Assembly: GCA_030426905.1 (NCBI GenBank)
Contig: JAUHXQ010000005.1
Location: forward strand, 19,116 to 83,115
Source: Alphaproteobacteria bacterium
GTDB taxonomy: Bacteria; Pseudomonadota; Alphaproteobacteria; Rickettsiales; JABSSG01
Reading direction: 5' to 3'
Length of the DNA stretch: 64,000 nucleotides
Part shown: positions 45,470 through 53,029 of the stretch, piece by piece
Layout of the letters: each line of letters starts with the position of its first letter
How positions within the stretch are numbered: the first letter of the stretch is position 1
The notes under the pieces: model-generated
Told to the model about the DNA's origin: nothing
What the model saw: the letters and a program-made list of their open reading frames with translations, nothing else
The model's database searches: none
Translations under genes and position numbers: made by a program

Positions 45470-46027
45470 TTATTTATAATTTCTTACTAGTCTATATAGA
45501 GTTGCTTTGCTTATTCTAAAGGAGTGACATATATCAGAAATATCATTGTTCTTATCTGCGTAAAGCTTTTTTAGAATCTCTATTTGTGAAGTAGTAAGTT
45601 TTTTAGGTCGTCCTCCTTGTTTCCCTCTCGCTCTTGCGGCCTCTAGGCCTGTTTTTGTACGTTCTACTATAATATCTCTCTCGAACTCTGCAATAGCAGC
45701 AAAAATATGAAAGAATAACTTTCCTCCAGATGTATTAGTATCTATATGCTCTTGTATAGACCTAAATCCAACATTACGTTCCTTAAAATCCTGTATTTCT
45801 TGAATAAGGTGCCTTATTGATCTACCCAATCTATCTAGTTTATAGACAACTATAGTATCCTCCCCTCCTCTTACGAACTCCTTTAGTGCTTTGTACTCTG
45901 GTCTATCTGCGCGTGTTCCGGTAATTTTTTCTGCAAAAATTTTCTGGCAACCAGCTTCCCGTAGCGCTTTAATCTGCATGTCAAGCTTCTGATCTTGTGT
46001 TGAGACTCTTGCGTAACCTACTAACAT
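45470..46027 (-). CDS. Serine recombinase (resolvase/invertase type)
   Basis: A 185-residue recombinase starting at ATG 46027, with catalytic serine in GYARVSTQDQKLD, then YKLDRLGRSIRHL, EFERDIIVERTKTGLEAARA and helix-turn-helix DICHSFRISKATLYRLV. It is intact. The start overlaps the stop of the vapC gene by one base (TAATG), so it is co-transcribed with the toxin-antitoxin pair. It ends 20 bases outside the right inverted repeat of element B and therefore belongs to another, incompletely preserved element. Confidence 0.88.
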   Translation of the reverse strand: MLVGYARVSTQDQKLDMQIKALREAGCQKIFAEKITGTRADRPEYKALKEFVRGGEDTIVVYKLDRLGRSIRHLIQEIQDFKERNVGFRSIQEHIDTNTSGGKLFFHIFAAIAEFERDIIVERTKTGLEAARARGKQGGRPKKLTTSQIEILKKLYADKNNDISDICHSFRISKATLYRLVRNYK

Positions 46028-46428
46028 TATCTTGGACAAATAATTTGAACATCTAAATTAAGTTTTTGCCAGATGCGATCACATGTTACTATGGGAAAAC
46101 CTGTTGATATAGATAAAGCTAAACAAGCTCGATCCGCTAGAGAAATTCCATGCTTTTTAGTATGGGCTATAAGAGATGCAGAGATTAAAGCTTCTTCATC
46201 AGTGAAAGGAGATATTTCTATGGATGATATCTTCAACATTAGCTTGCATTCATCTTTAGTCATATCTTGAGTTTCTATGCAATATTTATATACTTCTGAA
46301 ACATTCACGGTAGACATTATTGCTGATGGTAAATAAGGTTTTATATCTTCATAACCTTTTTCTTTTGTTATTACAGCAATTAGAGATGATGCATCAAAAA
46401 TTACTTTTCGGTATCTAGGATCTGTCAT
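46027..46428 (-). CDS. vapC: VapC-like PIN-domain toxin
   Basis: A 133-residue PIN-domain ribonuclease. The metal-binding acidic residues are visible: Asp12 (IFDASSLIAV), Glu45 (VNVSEVYKY), Asp99 (ISLADRACLAL) and Asp117 (IVTCDRIW). All four are intact, so activity is plausible. The start overlaps the antitoxin gene by 14 bases. VapC toxins cut tRNA or rRNA and are neutralised by the partner antitoxin. Confidence 0.87.
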   Translation of the reverse strand: MTDPRYRKVIFDASSLIAVITKEKGYEDIKPYLPSAIMSTVNVSEVYKYCIETQDMTKDECKLMLKISSIEISPFTDEEALISASLIAHTKKHGISLADRACLALSISTGFPIVTCDRIWQKLNLDVQIICPR

Positions 46429-46702
46429 TGTTTTTGTTTGTTTCTCTTATTTGTTCGATTTTAAATTCCTCCCTTTTTTTAGACAAAAAATCTTCGACTA
46501 CAGATTTGCCTGTTGAAGATTTATGCTTAAAAAATAATGCATGCATCTCATCTATAGATGTGTCTATATTCAAGATCTTTATTTCTTCATCATCTGTTTG
46601 TAATAGAAAATTATCTCCAGGATGCATATTGTATTGTTTACGTATTTCAATAGGGATAAGTATTCTACCATTTCTATCCATATATGTTTTACTAATATTC
46701 AT
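46415..46702 (-). CDS. vapB: VapB-like antitoxin with AbrB-type DNA-binding domain
   Basis: A 95-residue protein. Residues 1-45 show the SpoVT/AbrB swapped-hairpin pattern (MDRNGRILIPIEIRKQY, then DNFLLQTDDEEIKI), which binds the operon promoter; the Lys/Glu-rich C-terminus would wrap the toxin. The start at 46702 gives the normal family opening; the frame is open to 46741. It is the first gene of a vapB-vapC-resolvase operon. The 224 bases upstream are very A+T-rich and hold its promoter region. Confidence 0.82.
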   Translation of the reverse strand: MNISKTYMDRNGRILIPIEIRKQYNMHPGDNFLLQTDDEEIKILNIDTSIDEMHALFFKHKSSTGKSVVEDFLSKKREEFKIEQIRETNKNNDRS

Positions 46703-46926
46703 GTTACTTACTATATAAATATAACTAATTATATTATACATAATATTTTTAATATATGCAAATTGTAATAGTAAACATTAGTATCATATACTATAAATAT
46801 CTTATATTATAAGTCTTTGTTTTTAATATTGAATTTTAATACAAGATGCATCAGGTTTTTGTTAAACAATTATGTTTTATAGGATTAGTATCAAAAACGA
46901 CCGTTTTAGAGAATATTTGCAAATAA

Positions 46927-48093
46927 CTATTTTAATTCGTCTATGAGATGCAACTGCCTCCAATTTATTACCTTAGTACCATTTGATCTAAACTGGTAAG
47001 AGTTACCACCATATACAACATAAGCTTTTTCATGACGTGATAGCTTTTTCCAATATTCTATGCCTGTAAAGAAACTATCATTAATTGTTTCGCCTATTTT
47101 AACTTCAATTGGAATAATTTGTTCTCCTTGAGATATTGCAATATCCACTTCATGCCCATGGTTATCTCTCCAGAAGTACAAATTATGATCTAGTCCTTTG
47201 TTAAATTGTCTCTTAACGAGCTCGCTAACAATATAATTTTCAAATAGATTACCTTTCATATAATAAGTCAATAACTCTGCTTTTTTATGTATGCCTAGCA
47301 AGTAGCATATAAGCCCTGTATCATAAAAATACAACTTTGGTTGCTTTACTAAACGTTTATTAAAGTTTTTATAATGAGGCCTTAAAAGAAAAATAACAAA
47401 ACTGTTTTCTAAAATCGACAACCAAGCTCTTACAGTAGTGCTATCTATTCCACATTCAGTTCCTAAAGAAGACATATTAACAAGTTGTCCAACTCTTCCA
47501 GCACATAATTTTATAAATAGCTGAAATTTTGATAAATCTGCTATATTCTTAATTTGTCTTATATCTCTTTCAATATAGGTACTAAGGTAGTTCCTATACC
47601 ACTGAGTTGAGTTGATGTTTGATGCGTATATTTTAGGGTAGCCTCCATTAAATATTATGGAATATAAATCGTCATCAAATTTTTTTGATTTGATAATCTC
47701 TTCATAGCTCAGTGGTAGTAAATGTAGTATTGCAGTTCTTCCAGCTAGAGATTGAGTTACTTTTTCAAGCAATAAAAAATTTTGTGATCCAGTGAGAATA
47801 AATTCCCCTGCTTTTTTGTTTGTATCTACTATAGTTTGAATATATGAAAATAATTCAGGTGCATACTGAGTTTCATCAATAATGGCTCCGTTACTAAATT
47901 TAGATAAAAATCCTCTGGGATCATTAATGGCGAACATTCGATTATCAACATCTTCTAATGATACATAGTTCTTTTTAGGGAAAACTTGTTTCACCAAGGT
48001 GGTTTTGCCTGATTGTCTGGGTCCTGTTAACGTTACTACAGGATAATCTTTTGCTAATTTCTTAAGATATTTGGTAATTTTTCTATTAAGCAT
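46927..48093 (-). CDS. AAA ATPase with DUF4143-type C-terminus
   Basis: A 388-residue protein starting at the ATG 48093 (MLNRKITKYLKK). Walker A is LTGPRQSGKTTLVKQVF, Walker B is GAIIDETQYAPELF, and FILTGSQNFLLLEKVTQSLAGR is a hallmark of the family. The C-terminal DUF4143 part contains a nuclease-like pattern (HEVDIAISQGEQIIPIEVKI). The family is abundant in intracellular and anaerobic bacteria; its role is unknown. No partner gene is adjacent. Confidence 0.82.
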   Translation of the reverse strand: MLNRKITKYLKKLAKDYPVVTLTGPRQSGKTTLVKQVFPKKNYVSLEDVDNRMFAINDPRGFLSKFSNGAIIDETQYAPELFSYIQTIVDTNKKAGEFILTGSQNFLLLEKVTQSLAGRTAILHLLPLSYEEIIKSKKFDDDLYSIIFNGGYPKIYASNINSTQWYRNYLSTYIERDIRQIKNIADLSKFQLFIKLCAGRVGQLVNMSSLGTECGIDSTTVRAWLSILENSFVIFLLRPHYKNFNKRLVKQPKLYFYDTGLICYLLGIHKKAELLTYYMKGNLFENYIVSELVKRQFNKGLDHNLYFWRDNHGHEVDIAISQGEQIIPIEVKIGETINDSFFTGIEYWKKLSRHEKAYVVYGGNSYQFRSNGTKVINWRQLHLIDELK

Positions 48094-48265
48094 GGCACCT
48101 ATCCATAAGTTGTACAATCTATGTATTATATCCATAAATTGTACAAATGTAAAGGTGCCCATTTAGGGTTTTAGGCAGTAGCTTGGTATTGATACTGTCT
48201 TGAGAGTCAAGTCATAAAATCACCCAACCTCAATATATTAGAGACATTTTTTAGGAAAATTCAAA

Positions 48266-48520
48266 TTAAACCGTGTCTTCTCCTCTATAATATTGATTTA
48301 CAACATCCTTATATTTTTTTGGATACTTTCTTTTTAGAAGATTTAGATTTTGCGATGCATAATTTCTTTGTTGATTAGATCTAATATACCAGTAGATAGC
48401 TTTACTAATGTTTTGCTCTTCTTCATAGTGTTTACCTAATAAAAATTGAGCATATGGGTCGTTTAGTTTCTCAGATATGCTTAATAACTTCTCTTTTTGT
48501 TGCTGAATTGTATCTTTCAT
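48266..48520 (-). CDS. Small Sel1-repeat-like protein
   Basis: An 84-residue protein with one or two Sel1/TPR-type helices (NDPYAQFLLGKHYEEEQNIS, then KAIYWYIRSNQQRNYASQNL). Sel1 proteins mediate protein-protein contacts. It is short for the family and lies among gene fragments, so it may be the remnant of a longer gene. Confidence 0.5.
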   Translation of the reverse strand: MKDTIQQQKEKLLSISEKLNDPYAQFLLGKHYEEEQNISKAIYWYIRSNQQRNYASQNLNLLKRKYPKKYKDVVNQYYRGEDTV

Positions 48521-48528
48521 ATTAATTA

Positions 48529-48777
48529 CTATAAATCATCATTATAATCAGAACTGCCTAAACATATTGATTTTACTACCTTTTCTATATCCAAAAGATT
48601 AGCATTAAGTCCGGCTACTTGATGGGATTGATCTTGTAATGTGGCAATAACTTCACTTTTTCTTATAGTTGGATCGCATGACATCACTAATCCTATAGTT
48701 CCCCCTACTAAAGGATTAGCAAGACTCGTGCCTTGCTCTACAGATGCTCCTTGATGCTTAGTAGTAAGCACATGCAT
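48529..48777 (-). pseudogene. Subtilase C-terminal fragment
   Basis: About 80 codons with the catalytic-serine motif QGTSLANPLVGGTIGLVMS and the following helices of an S8 peptidase. Asp and His motifs are absent, and the upstream sequence shows only out-of-frame traces. Its end (VVKSIC) resembles the end of the S8-like protein at 50604-51827, so it may be the remnant of a paralogue. Confidence 0.65.
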
Positions 48778-48889
48778 ACACTTTTTCCTGCGTCAACGCT
48801 TTACTCTCCACCATTAGACCTTCATGCAAGTAGCATAAAAACCATAACTTACACGAGCAGAATACAAGTATACAGAAAAAAATCTAGTA

Positions 48890-49351
48890 CTAATTTTTTT
48901 TCTCTATTTTTTCAACCTCATCAATAGATACTCCTGTCATGGCTGCAATATCTTTTTTACTGATACTTTGTTTTAGCATGTTTTTAATAACCTCAACTTT
49001 TCCTTTTTTAAAATTATCCTTCCCTACTTTTCTAATAGCGCTATCTTCCATGCGTAACCATTTGAGATGGTCTTCGTACTCCTCTCTTTCAGCTCTAGAA
49101 AAATTCATAACATCTAGAGTATGAAGAGCCTTTTTAATTGCTGGATCTGAAAGCTCTTTTGGTAGATTGTTGCGGTCTAGTAATGCATGTTTGGTTAAAA
49201 AGGTCACCCAAGCATCGAGGGCAGTTTTGACTTTTTTTAAATAAGCAGAGAGCTCGCTTGGCTCTAATACATTCTCAAGTTTAGCAAGTTCTACTGTGTA
49301 TAGTTCTATATCTTTAAAATGATGGCTCTTAGAACTTAATGGCCCTGTCAT
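48890..49351 (-). pseudogene. Rpn/PD-(D/E)XK nuclease family transposase, C-terminal fragment
   Basis: The 153 codons match the C-terminal part of the rickettsial-type PD-(D/E)XK transposase family (HHFKDIELYTVELAKL, SRAEREEYEDHLKWLRMEDS, and a closing helix-turn-helix ISKKDIAAMTGVSIDEVEKI). The N-terminal nuclease core with its D and E-x-K residues is missing, so the gene is truncated. Confidence 0.75.
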
Positions 49352-49429
49352 TTTACAAAAAAATTATTATATGTTTTTTAAAAAATATCTTATATAATGT
49401 AAACTTGTTTGTAAAAACGGTAATTTATT

Positions 49430-50611
49430 ATGACTTTAGAATCAAATATTTCATTTAGCTTATCATCTGCTAACAATGTTGCTGAAGGTGTTTCATATCT
49501 AATTTATGATCGACAAACTATTACTCTCACAATAGAACAAGGATATAAAAGTTGTTCTAGTCTTAAAACTGCAACAAATTTAGACGATGGTCATATATCT
49601 TGCGTCGATGAATTAACAAAAGAAATAACACAGCTAATGTCTTCCCTTAATCAATATACGATTACACCAGAAATAGCGCAACAAATTCAGCAAGATTCAA
49701 ATCAAGATGTTACATTATCCTATAATCATACAGTTGTCATTAACGCCAATATTACGTGGAACAGTGACCAGACACTATTAATACAGTCTACGCATAGTAT
49801 CAATATTGGAGAAAATGTAGTTATTGAAAATCGCGGTTTAGGAACTTTAAAATTATTCCCAGGTGTTGGAGGAATAAACCCTAGATCGACTGTAAACTTT
49901 GATGAATCCGCTACCATGAGATCTCCTAAGGAAGGCAAAATAAAAATTTTCTATAACCCTATAGGAACAACAGACTTACATAAATACTTCAATCCCTACA
50001 ACTATGAAGCTTTTTGTGATGACTGTGATGTAGATGCGTTTATGCTAATAAACAATTTTGATGATTTACAATCAATGACTCTATATCCCTCAGGAAATTA
50101 TGCCTTATCTACAGACATTAATGGTTTGAATAGAAATTTTCAACCAATTGCCAATATGTCTTATCCATTTTCAGGAGATTTTGATGGAAATAATTTTAAT
50201 TTATATAACCTCAAATTTCATAAAGCTAATTTTGGTGGAATATTTGGTGTAATATCTGGAACAAAAAATTACTATACTATTATATCAAACCTCAATTTAT
50301 ATGCGATAACTGGTGTAGGAGAACATAATATTGGGTTACTTGCCGGACATTCTGAACATGCTATTTTTAACTCTCTGAGGTTTGGTTTAGAAAATAGTAT
50401 TGAATGCCAATCATATTGCGGCAGTATAACAGGCAGCGGTATAGACGTTCAAATCATCAACACATTTATGGAACAAACACCTGAGTTTTCTAATGAAAAC
50501 ACCGGAATTCTTGCCGGAGCATTGATAGATAGCAGAATCAGTAATTCTATATGTACCATTGATAGCTTCCTTTGTGTAGGGTCTAATTTTGAGGTTGCTG
50601 AAAATGAGTAA
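49430..50611 (+). CDS. Beta-helix, adhesin-like protein
   Basis: A 393-residue Asn/Ser/Ile-rich protein. The region around residues 80-170 (NANITWNSDQTLLIQSTHSI, NIGENVVIEN) resembles the filamentous-haemagglutinin type right-handed beta helix, and residues 230-390 contain GLUG-like turns (FDGNNFNLYNLKF, FGGIFGVISG, IGLLAGHSEH). No signal peptide is visible at the chosen start. Its last bases overlap the next gene by eight, so the two are translationally coupled and may work as a beta-helix plus protease pair. Confidence 0.6.
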   Translation: MTLESNISFSLSSANNVAEGVSYLIYDRQTITLTIEQGYKSCSSLKTATNLDDGHISCVDELTKEITQLMSSLNQYTITPEIAQQIQQDSNQDVTLSYNHTVVINANITWNSDQTLLIQSTHSINIGENVVIENRGLGTLKLFPGVGGINPRSTVNFDESATMRSPKEGKIKIFYNPIGTTDLHKYFNPYNYEAFCDDCDVDAFMLINNFDDLQSMTLYPSGNYALSTDINGLNRNFQPIANMSYPFSGDFDGNNFNLYNLKFHKANFGGIFGVISGTKNYYTIISNLNLYAITGVGEHNIGLLAGHSEHAIFNSLRFGLENSIECQSYCGSITGSGIDVQIINTFMEQTPEFSNENTGILAGALIDSRISNSICTIDSFLCVGSNFEVAENE

Positions 50612-51827
50612 AAAATGTCCAAGTTACTTAAAAATGATAGGTTACAATTCCTCTTTATTAGCAGATAAAAAGGGGAAAGGAACATTAATATATTTATATG
50701 AGCAATGTATTTATAGCAAACACAGAGCATTTGCCAAAAACGCTATAAATCAAGTCCAAGAGTGTAAGTATCCTGAAATACAAGGCCCAATCTCTCAAGC
50801 ACAGGAAGGAGCTTTACAATTTAATTCTGCACAAAAAGAATTAATTGATCATGGCACAAGGGTTGCAAGTATTATAAATGGGCGCTACACTGAATGCCAT
50901 GAGCAATATGCTCCTTTTCGCAAATTAACCCCTACCAAATTTTTATGTGGAATTGCACCTAAGGCAAAAATTAATGCAAAATTCTCAAATGATGTTTCCG
51001 TGACATTTGGTGAATTCACACATAAATTTCCAGATGTTGAAAATTATACACCTTGTAATAAGGTAAGAAACAAAGAGCAGTGCCAAAAAATACCCACTAT
51101 AAAATATTCTAACATAGCGGTCTGGTCCTATTCAGCATCTTCTGATACTACAACACAAAATTTGCAAGCTACGAATACGCAATTACGCCTCTTATGTGAA
51201 AAAAATGCGATAGCTGTGGTGTCTGTAGGAAATATGGCTGAAGATCTACGTATCCACCCAAGGTTACCAGCATCTGCATCTCTTCCTACAGAATGCAAAT
51301 ATGACCCACTAGTAAGAGTTGGAGCCCTTATGTTTGATTCTGAGGGCGTTCCGCAAATACAAAGACATGATATTATTATAAATAACAAGCAAACTGTACA
51401 AGGCTCTAATTACGGCAGTGGAAAAGTAGATATATTAGCACCTGGTCATGAAATTTTATCTGCAGTACCTCCAATTACTGCAGAACATTCACCAGAGAAA
51501 CAACACTTTGTATGGTTACATGTGAGTGACCACAATCAAAAAGAAGGAAATAAAGCTTGTGACAGTGAAGTTGCTGGCGTATCATACGCTGTTCCTATTA
51601 TTGCGGGCTTAATGGCTTTAATGCAAGAATGTAATAAAGGAATTACACCTCAATCATTGCGCAATTCAATATTAGATAATGCTGATCAATACGAACATTT
51701 AAATGATTTTGTAACCAATGGACGAGTTGTTAATATTACTCGTACACTACGCTCCGTTTGTTACAATATAAATGAGGACTCCATAGCAACATCAGGCAAC
51801 ACAGAGCCAGCTAATGAAGATTTATAA
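50604..51827 (+). CDS. Subtilase-like protein with altered catalytic aspartate
   Basis: A 407-residue S8-type protein starting at ATG 50604. The histidine motif is DHGTRVASIINGRY (about residue 87) and the serine motif is VAGVSYAVPIIAGLMALM (about 328), with the oxyanion region NMAEDLRIHP before it. The aspartate motif of subtilases (V-I-D-T-G-I) appears as IYLYEQCIYSKHRAF, with glutamate in place of aspartate. It may be a low-activity or non-catalytic variant. No signal peptide is seen. It is coupled to the upstream beta-helix gene; an activity on that protein is a guess. Confidence 0.65.
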   Translation: MSKKCPSYLKMIGYNSSLLADKKGKGTLIYLYEQCIYSKHRAFAKNAINQVQECKYPEIQGPISQAQEGALQFNSAQKELIDHGTRVASIINGRYTECHEQYAPFRKLTPTKFLCGIAPKAKINAKFSNDVSVTFGEFTHKFPDVENYTPCNKVRNKEQCQKIPTIKYSNIAVWSYSASSDTTTQNLQATNTQLRLLCEKNAIAVVSVGNMAEDLRIHPRLPASASLPTECKYDPLVRVGALMFDSEGVPQIQRHDIIINNKQTVQGSNYGSGKVDILAPGHEILSAVPPITAEHSPEKQHFVWLHVSDHNQKEGNKACDSEVAGVSYAVPIIAGLMALMQECNKGITPQSLRNSILDNADQYEHLNDFVTNGRVVNITRTLRSVCYNINEDSIATSGNTEPANEDL

Positions 51828-52045
51828 ATATTCCTCTCTTTTTTCAGATACGTCAAAAATGCAACTATAAAATTGTTTATAACGAACGTGCAAAAAGCAA
51901 AATCTTGAGTATTATCAGGACCCAAGGATAGAGAACGTGTAAAAGTGGCAATCTGATATCTTTTTGGTAAAGGCCTATTAGCAACATCTTGTTCATGAAT
52001 CCTTATAGCGTATCATGCGAATAATAAACTTGTAAAGTATGTATC

Positions 52046-52297
52046 TTATAGCTCTGTCAGTATATTTTTCTTTCTATTGGATTCAAAGAGATATTTAGCG
52101 TATCTTTTCTTCATATTATTAATATGCATAGCTAGAGCTTCCCTAAAAGAATTTGGAAATGGTATTGTTTTGTCTTTATTTCCTTTCCCTTGGATAATTC
52201 CGATTTGACATGACTGTAAGTCAATATCTATTAATCTAACGTTGATTAGGTCACTTACTCTTACTCCAGTATAAAGTAGAGTTTTTATGATCAGCAT
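52046..52297 (-). pseudogene. Tyrosine recombinase (XerD-like) fragment
   Basis: About 83 codons matching the start of the catalytic domain: LLYTGVRVSDLINVRLIDID with the first catalytic arginine, then GKGNKDKTIPFP. The N-terminal domain and the later H-x-x-R and tyrosine motifs are missing. The surrounding bases (51828-52045) show no gene. Confidence 0.7.
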
Positions 52298-52394
52298 ATC
52301 TTAAAAATTTTTATGGGTGATATTAATTCTTTTTATGTCTGTAACACTGGGATCTCTAGATTTCTATTTTTAATTGTTGTACTATTCATTAGAA

Positions 52395-53021
52395 ATGAGG
52401 AGTTTTCATAAAAAAATGAATAGTAATATTAATAAACTAGATAGCAAGGAGTCCAGATTGAGATTTTTGCGTTCTCTTTCTGGATTAACTAGGAAAGAGG
52501 TAGAAATAAAATATAAAATGCCAGAGATTACTTTAAGAAAGTGGGAAACAGGTCAATCACCTCTAACCTCTAAAGGTTTAGATAGGTGTATAGCCATATA
52601 TAATACAGAAGGAATATCGGTTAATAGATCTTGGCTTGATGAAGGTCTAGGACCATTTCCCGGATTTATTGAACAATTTGCTAGACAAAGTTTTAATATA
52701 AATGCTGATTTAGAGTATTTTAAAAAATCTTATAGAGGTTGTATCATATATCAGGTGGAAAATGAGAATATGTTACCTCAGTATAAACCTAAAGATTTTG
52801 TTATAGGTTTTGTACATAATGGCGAAATAGAGGAATTAAACGGTAAAGATTGCATAGCAAGATTAAATACAAATGAAACCATATTTGGCAAAATATTTAT
52901 TAATAACTCAAAAACTATTAATTTAATGTATACAAATCATCTTAAGTCAAATTATCAAATATTATTTGACTTAAGAGTACAATTTATTGCCCCTGTAGTG
53001 TGGCATAAGATAAATTATTAA
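52395..53021 (+). CDS. XRE/S24-like repressor with degenerate peptidase site
   Basis: A helix-turn-helix occupies the N-terminus (LSGLTRKEVEIKYKMPEITL), followed by a CI/LexA-like C-terminal fold (YQVENENMLPQYKPKDFVIG, then NGKDCIARLNTNETIFGKIF). Active S24 domains have a serine just before the Met-x-Pro motif; here it is asparagine, so self-cleavage is unlikely though the distal lysine is present. It lies directly before the symporter-kinase gene and may regulate it. The start is uncertain (52395 or 52416). Confidence 0.65.
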   Translation: MRSFHKKMNSNINKLDSKESRLRFLRSLSGLTRKEVEIKYKMPEITLRKWETGQSPLTSKGLDRCIAIYNTEGISVNRSWLDEGLGPFPGFIEQFARQSFNINADLEYFKKSYRGCIIYQVENENMLPQYKPKDFVIGFVHNGEIEELNGKDCIARLNTNETIFGKIFINNSKTINLMYTNHLKSNYQILFDLRVQFIAPVVWHKINY

Positions 53022-53029
53022 TCTTGATT

